A stretch of DNA of 64,000 bases from an uncultured Bacteroidales bacterium (GCA_934726455.1 CAKVDS010000004.1:24169-88168); one strand, 5' to 3'. Numbered from the stretch's first letter, positions 20,636 to 29,048 are shown. Numbers and translations: made by a program. The notes: a model not told the origin generated them from the letters alone.

Positions 20636-21928
20636 CTATGGCTTCAGGCAGCCGACGGGTACAACCAACACTCCATCCTTGCGTGTGTAGGCGAACTGAC
20701 CGACTGCGGTAAGAACCATAAGGAACGAAGGACTTTTCATCTTGTCGGTATCGATCTTCTCCGCCAACGCTTTCAGCGTCGCAGCTCCCTCTTCGATGCC
20801 CGTGCTTCCGCCCAGTTTTACCTCTATCAATCCATAGCGACCACCACGCAAGTGCATTACAGCATCGCACTCCAGACCGCTTTTGTCCCGGTAATGATAC
20901 ATGGTTCCGGCGAGGGCATCGGCATAACAGCGCAAGTCGCGCACGGCCATCGTCTCGAAAAGCAGCCCCATGGTATTCAAGTCGCCGATCAAATCGTCGG
21001 GTCCCATTTCCAATGCTGCCACGGCTATCGACGGATCGACGAAATAACGGGTATCGCTGCTGCGGATAGCCGTTTTCGAGCGCAGATTGGGATTCCACGC
21101 CACGGCATCCTCCACCACGAATATCTTCTTCAACGCCATGAGATACTCCGAGATCGTATTTTCCGACAACCGCTCCACCTCGTTTGTGGAAATATCCCCG
21201 GCAATAGTCGTAAGCGAAGCCTGTGAACCCTGATGACGGGCATAGGAGCGCATAAGACGTTTCACACGTTCGGGGTTCTTCGCAATCCCGTCCACTTTCG
21301 ATATGTCCGTATGCGTTACGGCCTGGTAATATTCCGTTGCTACCAGCTGTGCCGCTGCAGTGGATTTTCGCCGAAGTGCTCCCGGCCAACCACCGCGACA
21401 CATCATAAAGGCAATGTCGCCCAACTGATGATTGGGAGCTCTCAAGGCAAAATCCGTATTCCCTGCAAACAATTCGGCAAAGCTGACCGTGCCTTCGGAT
21501 TCTCCGGACTCGAACAGGCTCATCGGGCGCATCTTCAGCCACGAGAACCGTCCCGTTCCGGTATGATGGATCTCTTCGAGTTTTTCTTTGCTCGGAGCTG
21601 CCGAACCCGTCAGTATGAATTGACCCTCTTTGCCCCTGTGATCCACTTCGAAGCGAACAGCATCCCACAATTTCGGAGCCTCCTGCCATTCGTCGATAAG
21701 CATGGGAGCCTCTCCGGCGAGCAACATCCGCGGATGCAGGTCGATCATCTCCATATTCTGACGGAACGTATCCGTGTCTGCCAGATAAAGCACGCTTTTT
21801 GCCGCCTGTTCCGCCGTCGTGGTCTTGCCGCACCATTTGGCTCCCTCGATAAGTACCGCGCCCATAGCGTCCAGTTTCTCTGCGAGTAACTTGTCGGCAA
21901 TCCTTGACCTATAAGTATTATTATTCAT
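20636..21928 (-). CDS. AAA-family ATP-binding protein with DUF4143 domain (copy 1)
   Basis: 430 aa. Walker A is GAKWCGKTT (about 29-37); the Walker B-like segment is PMLIDEWQEAP. QFILTGSAAP is the sensor-1 region. The C-terminal half is of the DUF4143 type and contains LECDAVMHLRGGRYGLIEVKLGG, a D...E-x-K pattern like PD-(D/E)xK nucleases. Such proteins are frequent in Bacteroidetes accessory DNA; their role is not settled. It is clearly homologous over its whole length to the ATPase at 29108-30400, and the two sit at opposite ends of the island, facing outward. Confidence 0.82.
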   Translation of the reverse strand: MNNNTYRSRIADKLLAEKLDAMGAVLIEGAKWCGKTTTAEQAAKSVLYLADTDTFRQNMEMIDLHPRMLLAGEAPMLIDEWQEAPKLWDAVRFEVDHRGKEGQFILTGSAAPSKEKLEEIHHTGTGRFSWLKMRPMSLFESGESEGTVSFAELFAGNTDFALRAPNHQLGDIAFMMCRGGWPGALRRKSTAAAQLVATEYYQAVTHTDISKVDGIAKNPERVKRLMRSYARHQGSQASLTTIAGDISTNEVERLSENTISEYLMALKKIFVVEDAVAWNPNLRSKTAIRSSDTRYFVDPSIAVAALEMGPDDLIGDLNTMGLLFETMAVRDLRCYADALAGTMYHYRDKSGLECDAVMHLRGGRYGLIEVKLGGSTGIEEGAATLKALAEKIDTDKMKSPSFLMVLTAVGQFAYTRKDGVLVVPVGCLKP

Positions 21929-22006
21929 CTTCTCTATTTTATCATGTCAATAATCATGCACGAAGTTAACCATAAATCGCTAATAATCCATTGATTTCAT
22001 GGAATA

Positions 22007-22088
22007 CTTTGTCATTCGGCGGTATTTTGCTTTGGCATTTGGCTTTATATTAATTGGTAATTCGGCGTTGTTTTGCTTGGCCATTCGG
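22007..22088. repeat. Two 36-nt imperfect direct repeats at the 3' end of the rhuM remnant
   Basis: 22007-22042 and 22053-22088 match at 28 of 36 positions and share ATTCGGCG and TTTTGCTT. On the minus strand they can encode PNGQAKQRRITN (the end of the rhuM frame) and PNAKAKYRRMTK (after the stop). They look like a duplicated coding tail separated by a frameshift. Confidence 0.6.
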
Positions 22089-23254
22089 CGATGATTTATT
22101 CACTAAAATTGTAGCCTTTTCTATGGCTTCTTCCTGCGAGACCGTCCCGGCAGACTCCGTGGTTTTGTAGTCATTCATTGTCAGGAACTGTTCCAAACGC
22201 TGTTTCCAGTCATCCATTGTAGTGATGATATGCCGACGTGCACGAGATTCCGCGAAATCAAGGAAAGATGTCGTTATCGAGTTAAGCTCGGAGATTTCTT
22301 CCTCAGACAGATAGTTCTTTGCTACAATGGAATCCGACCGTTGAACCCGGCCGCCCGGCGCATTCTTCCATGTGGTAAGTCCCATGTTTGGTCTCTCAGC
22401 GTCAGCCCGCTGATATACGATTTCAGCGGCCGTGTGATGCGTGACAGCAAATCATCAAAGTAGTCTTTGCCGAAATGGCGCCCCTGCTTCAAACGTTCAT
22501 CATCCAAAACGTAGCCTTTGACGAGGAACTCTTTCAAGACAGACGTCGCCCATATCCTGAACTGAGTGGCCTGATAGCTGTTGACACGATAGCCCACTGC
22601 TATTATTGCATCAAGATTGTAGAATAAAGGTGCGCGTTCCACATTGCGATCCCCTTCAGGTTGAACTATCCCAATTTTTCGGATAGTTGCCCCCTCTGAC
22701 AGCTCACCGCTTTCGAATATCTGTTTCAGATGATAGTTGACGGTCCTGACATCCACTCCGAAAAGTTCCGCCATCCGTTTCTGTGACATCCAAAACGTGT
22801 CCCCATTGAAGATAACCTCAATATGGGTTTCACCCTGTGCAGTTTTATAGAACAATATATTGGAATCTACTGAATTACGGATCAGCTCTCCTGTCGTGAC
22901 TGCACTTGAGAAGAACTGTCTTGCCTGAAGCACCATAGGCTTTTTTCCATCCGCATTCTCGGCTATGATCAGGCATGCCAGCCGGGAAAGATGGAAAGCC
23001 TCCACCTTTCTGAAAGACCCGCTGCCCAGCCTGACCATATCAACCGACTGGTTGAAATGGTCATCGATTTTCATCCCCTTATCGTTGGCCACAGCTATGG
23101 CCTTATCGATCACTGTCCTGAATTTCCAGTACCCGGAATACCCAAGCGCGTCAGAAAGTTCTCTGGAACTCCAGTATTCACTTCCGTCAGCACTATGGTG
23201 ACGGATTCCGTCAAATACAGATTGAAGTTCCTGTATTCTGTTTTGTAGCCCCAT
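22050..23254 (-). pseudogene. rhuM-family gene, broken by an internal deletion and frameshift
   Basis: RhuM-type proteins occur on pathogenicity and defence islands; their biochemical role is unknown. The 5' piece (22322-23254) is intact up to YFDDLLSRI, about 270 residues, then runs on in a wrong frame. The 3' piece (22050-22385 and slightly upstream) reads, in another frame, TAAEIVYQRADAERPN followed by MGLTTWKNAPGG, the conserved C-terminal part. Comparing with complete RhuM proteins as I know them, roughly 60 residues (the segment beginning RASERRFYQK) are missing at the junction near 22435. The N-terminal module with FWMSQKRMAELFGVDVRTVNYHL is a winged-helix-like DNA-binding domain. The gene is very probably non-functional. 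Confidence 0.8.
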
Positions 23255-23301
23255 ATTCCACCTAATTTACTAAAATCAAATATAATCAGTTCCTAACCTT
23301 A

Positions 23302-23403
23302 TCACCATCGCCTTTTTCTGTTCTGGTTCACGGACTTGGTCTCCCTGTAGTCGCAGCCGTACGATTCGTTGGAGCTGACACAGGTGGTTACAATATTCCT
23401 TCC
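23302..23403 (-). other. Open extension of the upstream 74-aa ORF after its stop codon
   Basis: Immediately after the TAA of the 74-aa ORF the same frame stays open for 33 codons with no start codon (ends SVNQNRKRRW, stop). Composition is protein-like, with two Cys and many charged residues. It may be the tail of an older, longer gene. I do not recognise it. Confidence 0.3.
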
Positions 23404-23628
23404 TTATCTTGCCTTCCCTGTGAGAAGTTCATTCTTCAGAAAGTCATAAACATAACGCGGGCTCTGATAGTAGAGTGCCGCCTTGTCATCAATGAGCCGC
23501 TGGTAAGTCTCTGAATTTATCACAATGTCAAGGGCTTCGGTCATGGAAGATACCTTGCTGTCATCTATGAGCAGCATGGCGAGCTTAGCCACCATGTCGT
23601 CTTTCATCATCTGCTTATCGTCCATCAT
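23404..23628 (-). CDS. Small protein of the DUF3990/DUF3791 cassette
   Basis: 74 aa, acidic then basic, with two predicted helices and the segment LYYQSPRYVYDFLKNELLTGK. Small proteins like this often follow DUF3990 genes in Bacteroidetes and Firmicutes; whether they act as antitoxin is not established. Its start overlaps the upstream gene's stop by ATGA, so the three cassette genes are translationally linked. Confidence 0.65.
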   Translation of the reverse strand: MMDDKQMMKDDMVAKLAMLLIDDSKVSSMTEALDIVINSETYQRLIDDKAALYYQSPRYVYDFLKNELLTGKAR

Positions 23629-24005
23629 CTTACTCGTTTAAGCATTGCCAAGGCTTTTTCGGTGCCGAAGAAATACTGCACTGTCAGCCCTTTCATATAT
23701 TTCAGCTTGCTTACAAGCGTCGGCATGTCTATAAGCTGGTTCTCGTATTTCCATAGTTGCACGCCCACACGGTCGTTGGCTATAGGCCCTATCACTATGT
23801 CGTAGTCGTGGACTGGTGCGCCGGTTGAATTGTTGCGGTTGGCGAGGATAAACTCAGCCCATTGCTCACTATAATCATCAAATACAAGCGTATGCAAGTC
23901 CTTTATGTCTCCTTCTTCCGCCTCAAACTCCATGACCACCGGTACGCCTTCTTGCTGCTGTTCAGTCTTTATCTTTGCCATATTGGTATCGTGATACAGT
24001 TTCAT
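23625..24005 (-). CDS. DUF3990 (ADP-ribosyltransferase-like) protein, internally shortened
   Basis: 126 aa against about 155-165 for the family. It begins LYHDTN, corresponding to the usual LYHGS motif that binds NAD. It then jumps to a segment (VVMEFEAEE...) that in full proteins lies after the GFYTT motif and its following helix. The rest matches well: YSEQWAEFILANRN, YDIVIGPIANDRV and the terminal TEKALAMLKRV. About 35 residues, including the Gly-Phe-Tyr part of the active site, are therefore missing in frame, and the Gly of LYHG is Asp. The enzyme is probably inactive. It overlaps both neighbours by 4 nt. The family comparison is from memory. Confidence 0.65.
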   Translation of the reverse strand: MKLYHDTNMAKIKTEQQQEGVPVVMEFEAEEGDIKDLHTLVFDDYSEQWAEFILANRNNSTGAPVHDYDIVIGPIANDRVGVQLWKYENQLIDMPTLVSKLKYMKGLTVQYFFGTEKALAMLKRVR

Positions 24006-24226
24006 GCTATTCCTCCTCCCAATTTATGGCAATACTGTGTGAGATCGTCCACAGCCGTCGCGAACGACTGCGTATGCAGATAGTCATAGTGCTGTTCCAC
24101 GAAGCCGATGCCTTTATAACGCAACAGGTAGTTGAACGCCTGCCTGAGCGTCAATCCGTGCCGCCTTCCGAATTCGGTGAGGAATATCACCGTCCATTCT
24201 ATCTTGTCCTTGGCATTGTATTCCAT
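24002..24226 (-). CDS. DUF3791 family small protein
   Basis: 74 aa, helical, with the family core IGFVEQHYDYLHTQSFATAVDDLTQYCHKLGG. DUF3791 genes are usually found directly before DUF3990 genes, and the two are suspected of forming a toxin-antitoxin-like unit. Here it is the first of three genes joined by 4-nt overlaps. Confidence 0.75.
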   Translation of the reverse strand: MEYNAKDKIEWTVIFLTEFGRRHGLTLRQAFNYLLRYKGIGFVEQHYDYLHTQSFATAVDDLTQYCHKLGGGIA

Positions 24227-24348
24227 ATTACTTTTTCTTTTAATACAAATTTACGAATCATTTCGCCGAGGCATAGGCTCTTTATCAGAGACAAATCTTC
24301 CTCTCTGATACCGTAATGAAGGAACTTGTGGTCTAACCCTTGCGCCAT
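24199..24348 (-). CDS. Small ORF, probable truncated DNA-modification-system-associated protein
   Basis: 49 aa from the ATG at 24348, 21 nt after the stop of the restriction subunit. It reads DHKFLHYGIREEDLSLIKSLC in its first half, which resembles a small protein commonly found beside type III-like methylase genes. Known relatives, as I recall, continue with a DFEW or DFDW helix and are about 65-75 aa long. Here the second half is unrelated and ends by running into the DUF3791 gene in another frame, so it may be a remnant. Confidence 0.45.
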   Translation of the reverse strand: MAQGLDHKFLHYGIREEDLSLIKSLCLGEMIRKFVLKEKVIWNTMPRTR

Positions 24349-24369
24349 AATCGTGTGCGGTTAAGTTGA

Positions 24370-26709
24370 TTATTCATATTGTTCCGGATAGAAGCAATCC
24401 CATCCGGTGAGGTCGTCAGTGTCGGAGATAGGAAGCGGTGAATATTTCCAGTTCTCGTGGTCATAAATCAGAACGCCACCCTTAAGGCCGAGTGCCGAGT
24501 TCTCATCGCTATTCATATATTCCAAAAGGGCGTTATGCTTGTTGGGAGCGTTCTCGTCGCTGTTCTGGGATTTCGTGTCGAACAGAAATATCTGCCCGTT
24601 TTTCATGCGTATGACATAATCCACATAGAAAAGGGACTGCTCGCCACGGACATTTTTGTAAGGGACTGCATAATTCATTATACCGCTGTCACCGTTCTTA
24701 TACCACCAGTCGATGTATTGTGTATTCTGCTCCAAGAACTCAGAGAAGTTCACTTCCTGATACGAGGCATTACGTGAAGCGATGAAAGGCAGCAACGCGT
24801 GATTCTTCTTGGTGTCATCCACATAGTTTACCTGTTCGTTATAGACTCTCTCCTCAGGAACCTCCCATTCATAGGAAATCAAATCCCTCTCGGAAGCCTT
24901 TCGACGCATATTCATCGTCTGCTTATATGCATTCAGAGCGGCGTGAATGACCTCCACGAATTTCGGCCTATTGCCGTGGTACAGTACAATCTTCTTGACA
25001 TCCGTCTCAAATACATCGAAAAGAGACTCCATTGCTTCCTCGATTGCGTTCTCCAACACAGCGAGGCTCTGGTGCTTTTCCCACTCAGACAACTGCTTGA
25101 GGCAGAAATCATCAAACACCCGCTTGAGCTCGGACTCCGTCCGCGCGAACTTCACCTTGCTGCCTACCTCGATGACGCCAAGTTCGTTCAGTATAGGCAA
25201 ATCCCTAGGGATGTCTATCGAAATGCTCTTTACGTCGAAATTGATAAACTTCGATGCTACGGCTCTGTTGTCCGGAGCCTTGTTGTCAAGCGAGAACGAT
25301 TCCACCGGATCTTCATCACCGAACAAATCAAAAAGAGAAGGCAGATAGACCTTGGTCCAGCGTTCGGCCATCTGTTGTTTCAGAAACGTCTTGAAACCGG
25401 TACCGAGACGCATACGGTCAGAACCTTTCCTCTCAACATATACTGACTGCAGCTTGACATTATTGAGGTTGGGTCTCCTTCTTGCCGAGAGCTTGGAGAT
25501 GTAATCCAAGTCGTCCTTCACAATCTGGATCTTGTCCTTGCTCAAGTCAGTATAGACATATCCCATATTGAGCGCCTCCTTGGAATAGTACTTCTGCTCA
25601 GGCATACGCAGTATCCTTCCTATGGTCTGCATCGTGAATGTGAAGCTGTCCAGCTTTCTGAATATGAGAAGGACCGCGGCACGAGGGCAATCCCACCCCA
25701 GAGCAATCGCCTGTTTGAACAACAGCACCTCGGTAAGGTTGTCTGGAGCCTCAAGATTAACGAGGTTTTCTTTTTCATTGGAAAGCCAAACAGCAAGTTT
25801 TCCGTTTTCCGTCGTGATGTCATGCATCGCACGGAGATATTCAATCACCTCCTCCTTGATGGTGTTGTCCTCGGCAGTGTTGGCCTCACTTGAATCATTC
25901 GGCAACTGGATGAGCAGCAGAGGGTTTATGCCTGCTCCTAATTCTTTGTACGCCGCAGCAAGCTCATTCCGCTTGTTCAAGGCTTCTTTTATAAGCCATT
26001 GATTAGCTGTAAGCCCGTCGGAACGCGCAATATCGATGGCCGGATTCAGGACTATGCCATTTTTTATCATCTCCTCGGCGATGACATCCTCACGCAACAC
26101 GTTCACCATTTCGTCGCCGGTAGTGATAGGAGTCGCAGAAATACGGATCTCCAGTTTCGGATTGATGTTCTGAAGAACTTTCTCGCACTTCTTGGCATTC
26201 TTCGTCCCGAACATATGCTCCTCATCAATCACGACCACAATCGGGATGTGGTTGTCTTCCTGAGTCCTCCTCGTGATGTCGTATAGAGAAGCCGAGTTCT
26301 CGGTCTCACGAATCATCACGGCATTGTCCTTGTTGATGCTCTCCCAGTTCACAAACAGAATCTCTCCGTGCCGTATGTAGCTCTCGCTGGAGTGATCAAG
26401 TTCATCATATATGAGGGGCTGAAGGATGCGGGTTTCGGTGAAGAAGTTCTTCATCTTGAAATAGCTCTGCTCGTGAAGCTTATTTGGGGCTATCCAGATG
26501 AGGGCGACCCTGTCATAATTGCAGTCTGTACGTTCAGGCAGCTCGCTGACCAGACGCCCGAGCATCTCGGAAGCCATCACTGTCTTTCCGGAACCTGTGG
26601 GAGCCTTGAACACGAGTTTCTTTCTCTGACCGGTGCTGTTGAGCAGTTTTATTGTCTTTGAGACAAGTTCGTTTACCGCTGTCTCCTGATATTTGACTTG
26701 CTTAAGCAT
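24370..26709 (-). CDS. Type III restriction enzyme, Res (helicase-nuclease) subunit
   Basis: 779 aa. It translocates on DNA using ATP and cuts unmodified target sites together with Mod. The superfamily 2 helicase core has Walker A APTGSGKT (about 36-43), the DEAD-like box VVIDEEH (about 160), motif III ISATP (about 191) and motif VI TIGRILRMPE. The C-terminal nuclease domain has VDYVIRMKNGQIFLFDTKSQ, matching a PD-(D/E)xK active site. All motifs are present, so it could be functional. It lies 2 nt after the mod gene. Expected partner action: cleavage about 25 bp from two inversely oriented sites, as known for type III systems. Confidence 0.9.
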   Translation of the reverse strand: MLKQVKYQETAVNELVSKTIKLLNSTGQRKKLVFKAPTGSGKTVMASEMLGRLVSELPERTDCNYDRVALIWIAPNKLHEQSYFKMKNFFTETRILQPLIYDELDHSSESYIRHGEILFVNWESINKDNAVMIRETENSASLYDITRRTQEDNHIPIVVVIDEEHMFGTKNAKKCEKVLQNINPKLEIRISATPITTGDEMVNVLREDVIAEEMIKNGIVLNPAIDIARSDGLTANQWLIKEALNKRNELAAAYKELGAGINPLLLIQLPNDSSEANTAEDNTIKEEVIEYLRAMHDITTENGKLAVWLSNEKENLVNLEAPDNLTEVLLFKQAIALGWDCPRAAVLLIFRKLDSFTFTMQTIGRILRMPEQKYYSKEALNMGYVYTDLSKDKIQIVKDDLDYISKLSARRRPNLNNVKLQSVYVERKGSDRMRLGTGFKTFLKQQMAERWTKVYLPSLFDLFGDEDPVESFSLDNKAPDNRAVASKFINFDVKSISIDIPRDLPILNELGVIEVGSKVKFARTESELKRVFDDFCLKQLSEWEKHQSLAVLENAIEEAMESLFDVFETDVKKIVLYHGNRPKFVEVIHAALNAYKQTMNMRRKASERDLISYEWEVPEERVYNEQVNYVDDTKKNHALLPFIASRNASYQEVNFSEFLEQNTQYIDWWYKNGDSGIMNYAVPYKNVRGEQSLFYVDYVIRMKNGQIFLFDTKSQNSDENAPNKHNALLEYMNSDENSALGLKGGVLIYDHENWKYSPLPISDTDDLTGWDCFYPEQYE

Positions 26710-26711
26710 AA

Positions 26712-28538
26712 CTATTCCTCCCCGAAAATCAGATTCAACTCACCGCCTCCGTCTCCGTCTTCATTCAATTCCAGTGATGTCCCGTCACCGACAGTGCCAT
26801 CCAGAAACTTTGTCTTTCTCTTAGGCAGGACTTTCTGGTAGGCATTGTATATCGCCGCCGGAAGGGCGCATAATTCGACCTTGTCCAAGACATCAACGAA
26901 TTCATCATCATAGGCATAATTGCCCGGAGCGAAGACATAGATAAGAATCTTGCCGTCCACATTCATCTTTGAAATCTCCTCGGCAAATGCCGGAACCGCC
27001 AATTCGTTGTAGATGACAAGCATACGTCTGTTATTATCCTCAAAGTACCTTGACACAGAAGCCTTGAGTTTGAGGCTTCCGAAAGTCTTGACTTCCCGGT
27101 AGATGTCCTCCTTGATGCAGAGCATGTCTGTCGCGGCATATACCAACTGGCGCATATTCCTGCTTGTGCGGTCACGCCCAATGAAATCTGTCTTGTAATA
27201 GCGGAGCGTATTGGCCGTCAATCCAGGCACTTCTTCACCTTTCGGAGTCGTATACCCGTTGATAACACGCTTGTTGCGCTCGTATGTCACCTCTTCGCAG
27301 ATGTGGTTTTCGTTGTTGGTTACGAGTATGCACTTTCTGTGTCCTTCATCCTCGGCGTTGAGCTTCATCGTAGCATGCAAAGTTGTGCCGGAGCCCGCAA
27401 AGAAGTCGAGGATGGTAAGCCTTGTGTAATGAGGATTTGAAATTTTCAAAAGATATTGGATTAAAGACAAGGGCTTCGGAAATCCAAAAGCTTTTTCTCC
27501 AAATATAATTGTAATGTCCTTTGTACCGTCTTGCGTCATACCAACACTTTCATTGATATATGAACTTACAGTTGTATAACCAAACCTGTCCCCTAGTTTT
27601 GCTTCGTCATCTTCTTTCCAATACCTCAATACAGGTTTAGATATATTTAAAAAATCATAATCGCCAGGAAATACGATGCGATCTTGTTTGTAATATATTT
27701 CAAATGTTTCTTTGGTTATCGCCCATGTTCTATTGGGATTTGCAGGATATTCTATCTTGTTTTTGGGATTGATGATTGTAAAAAAGCTATTAGGCCTTTC
27801 TATTGCCGTTGTTTGTTTTGTTAAATCATGCACTCTCCACGGTCTATTTGGAAAATCTTGTGTTTCATAATACTTGCGAGTTTCTTTCTGTATGCCAGCA
27901 ACATAGTTGATATTAGCATAACACAAAACCCACTCATAGTCTTGAGACAAATAATGAGGGACATCTGATTTAGCCGTTCTCTTTCTCCAAGGAATAGTGG
28001 CAACAAATTTTTCTTGCCCGAAAATCTCATCACACAACAACTTCAATTGCGCCTGCTCATTGTCGTCAATCGAAATAAAGATAACCCCTCTGTCTGACAG
28101 CAATTGTTTGGCAATCTTCAGCCGCTTATTCATAAACGACAGCCACTTGCTGTGTCTGAATGAATCCTCTGAATCCACAAAGGAGTCGTTATAGACAAAG
28201 TCCTTGTTTCCCGTATTGTACGGCGGATCGATGTAGATGACATCTATCTTCCCGGCGTGGGTGTAAGAAAGCGCAGTCAAGGCCTCCAGATTGTCTCCCT
28301 CAATGAGAATATGGTTAGGAGCGTCAGGGGCATCACTGATGATTGCACGTTCCTTGACCTCAGTCAGGACCGGAAGCTCATCCCTCAGCCGTTCCTCGAC
28401 CTCCTCCGGCTTGTCCTCCCAGACGAGCCCGTATTTTTTATGTGTCTTGAGAAGTTCTATGAGCGCCGATTTCTCGTCATTGCTCAATCCTTCAATTTGA
28501 TGAATCTTGCCTATCAGTTCCAGTTTATTAATGCCCAT
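26712..28538 (-). CDS. Type III DNA methyltransferase, Mod subunit
   Basis: 608 aa from the ATG at 28538; a GTG start 39 nt upstream is also possible. Beta-class N6-adenine methyltransferase: DPPYNTGN (motif IV) near residue 104 precedes the SAM motif DFFAGSGTT near 389, the order expected for type III Mod. Between them lies the target recognition region. The bases encoding this middle part (about 27430-28020) are visibly richer in A+T than the rest of the gene, suggesting the recognition domain was exchanged. Mod and Res form an operon. The target sequence cannot be predicted here. Confidence 0.92.
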   Translation of the reverse strand: MGINKLELIGKIHQIEGLSNDEKSALIELLKTHKKYGLVWEDKPEEVEERLRDELPVLTEVKERAIISDAPDAPNHILIEGDNLEALTALSYTHAGKIDVIYIDPPYNTGNKDFVYNDSFVDSEDSFRHSKWLSFMNKRLKIAKQLLSDRGVIFISIDDNEQAQLKLLCDEIFGQEKFVATIPWRKRTAKSDVPHYLSQDYEWVLCYANINYVAGIQKETRKYYETQDFPNRPWRVHDLTKQTTAIERPNSFFTIINPKNKIEYPANPNRTWAITKETFEIYYKQDRIVFPGDYDFLNISKPVLRYWKEDDEAKLGDRFGYTTVSSYINESVGMTQDGTKDITIIFGEKAFGFPKPLSLIQYLLKISNPHYTRLTILDFFAGSGTTLHATMKLNAEDEGHRKCILVTNNENHICEEVTYERNKRVINGYTTPKGEEVPGLTANTLRYYKTDFIGRDRTSRNMRQLVYAATDMLCIKEDIYREVKTFGSLKLKASVSRYFEDNNRRMLVIYNELAVPAFAEEISKMNVDGKILIYVFAPGNYAYDDEFVDVLDKVELCALPAAIYNAYQKVLPKRKTKFLDGTVGDGTSLELNEDGDGGGELNLIFGEE

Positions 28539-28782
28539 TATCAAATTCTTATAATTGGTTTCATCGTCCTGCAACACTTCCGCACGGCCAAAGCCAAGAA
28601 CATCTCCCGATGATGCCCCGCGCCATTTGCGGAATGCTTGCTACTCAACGCAAATATAGCAATTATCGCAACGCCCCCAACCTCCATGGGCGGCAAATTT
28701 GCCCCCGGCGCTTCTCCTCCCTTTCCGCGAGCCCCACTCCTTCCCCTCCCCCACCAAGTCAAGGCCCGGCACCACAGCCCGT

Positions 28783-28884
28783 CCCGTACAGAAAGGGCCC
28801 CGGTTTCTGCACGGGACTGCCGTGCAACCGCCTCCCGTACAGAATTGCCCCTGTTTTCTGTACCGGACAGCAGCAACGCAACGT
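28783..28884. repeat. Two tandem 51-nt units, each with a 33-nt imperfect palindrome
   Basis: Unit 1 (28781-28831): CCCGTACAGAAA (28783-28794) pairs with TTTCTGCACGGG (28804-28815), one mismatch. Unit 2 starts 51 nt later: CCCGTACAGAA (28834-28844) pairs with TTCTGTACCGG (28856-28866), one mismatch. The two units align without gaps over most of 51 nt. No T-run follows, so they do not look like ordinary terminators. Confidence 0.7.
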
Positions 28885-28957
28885 ACCGCCAAACAACGCC
28901 ACACACCACAACGCGACACAGCGCCATACGGCACAACGTGCCATTGCCGCAAATGAG

Positions 28958-29003
28958 ATACCTCAAAAGTTGGCAGTAAAATACCACAAAAGTTAGTTGC
29001 AAA
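28958..29003. repeat. Two tandem 23-nt direct repeats, possible IS end
   Basis: 28958-28980 and 28981-29003 share ATACC-n-CAAAAGTT and the end AAA. Short tandem repeats of this kind occur at the ends of IS21-like elements as transposase-binding sites, but no transposase gene is near. Confidence 0.5.
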
Positions 29004-29048
29004 ATAGCACATTTAATAGCATTAAACATGCACAAATATTAGTTTTTA

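Larger units (their letters stand above)
28539..29048. other. Non-coding, repeat-rich stretch between the type III mod gene and the second ATPase
   Basis: No convincing gene. It is very GC-rich at 28660-28860 (C-runs on +), contains a duplicated 33-nt palindrome, then a CA-rich low-complexity run to about 28945, two tandem 23-nt repeats, and finally AT-rich DNA that leads into the promoter of the second ATPase. ORFs seen here on both strands overlap each other and lack protein-like composition. Confidence 0.6.

Noticed and set aside
20583..21836. 417-aa minus-strand ORF overlapping ATPase copy 1 in another frame
   Set aside because: Same-strand frame shadow: the ATPase in the other frame has Walker and DUF4143 motifs, while this one is rich in Arg and Gly and low in hydrophobic residues.
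28783..29003. Repeats read as a possible CRISPR array
   Set aside because: Only two units of each kind, no unique spacers of even length and no cas genes nearby.
28541..29035. 164-aa minus-strand ORF in the repeat-rich region
   Set aside because: It spans palindromes, a GC-rich run and tandem repeats, has overlapping ORFs on both strands, and its composition (many Cys, Trp, Arg) is not protein-like. It also lacks a promoter.
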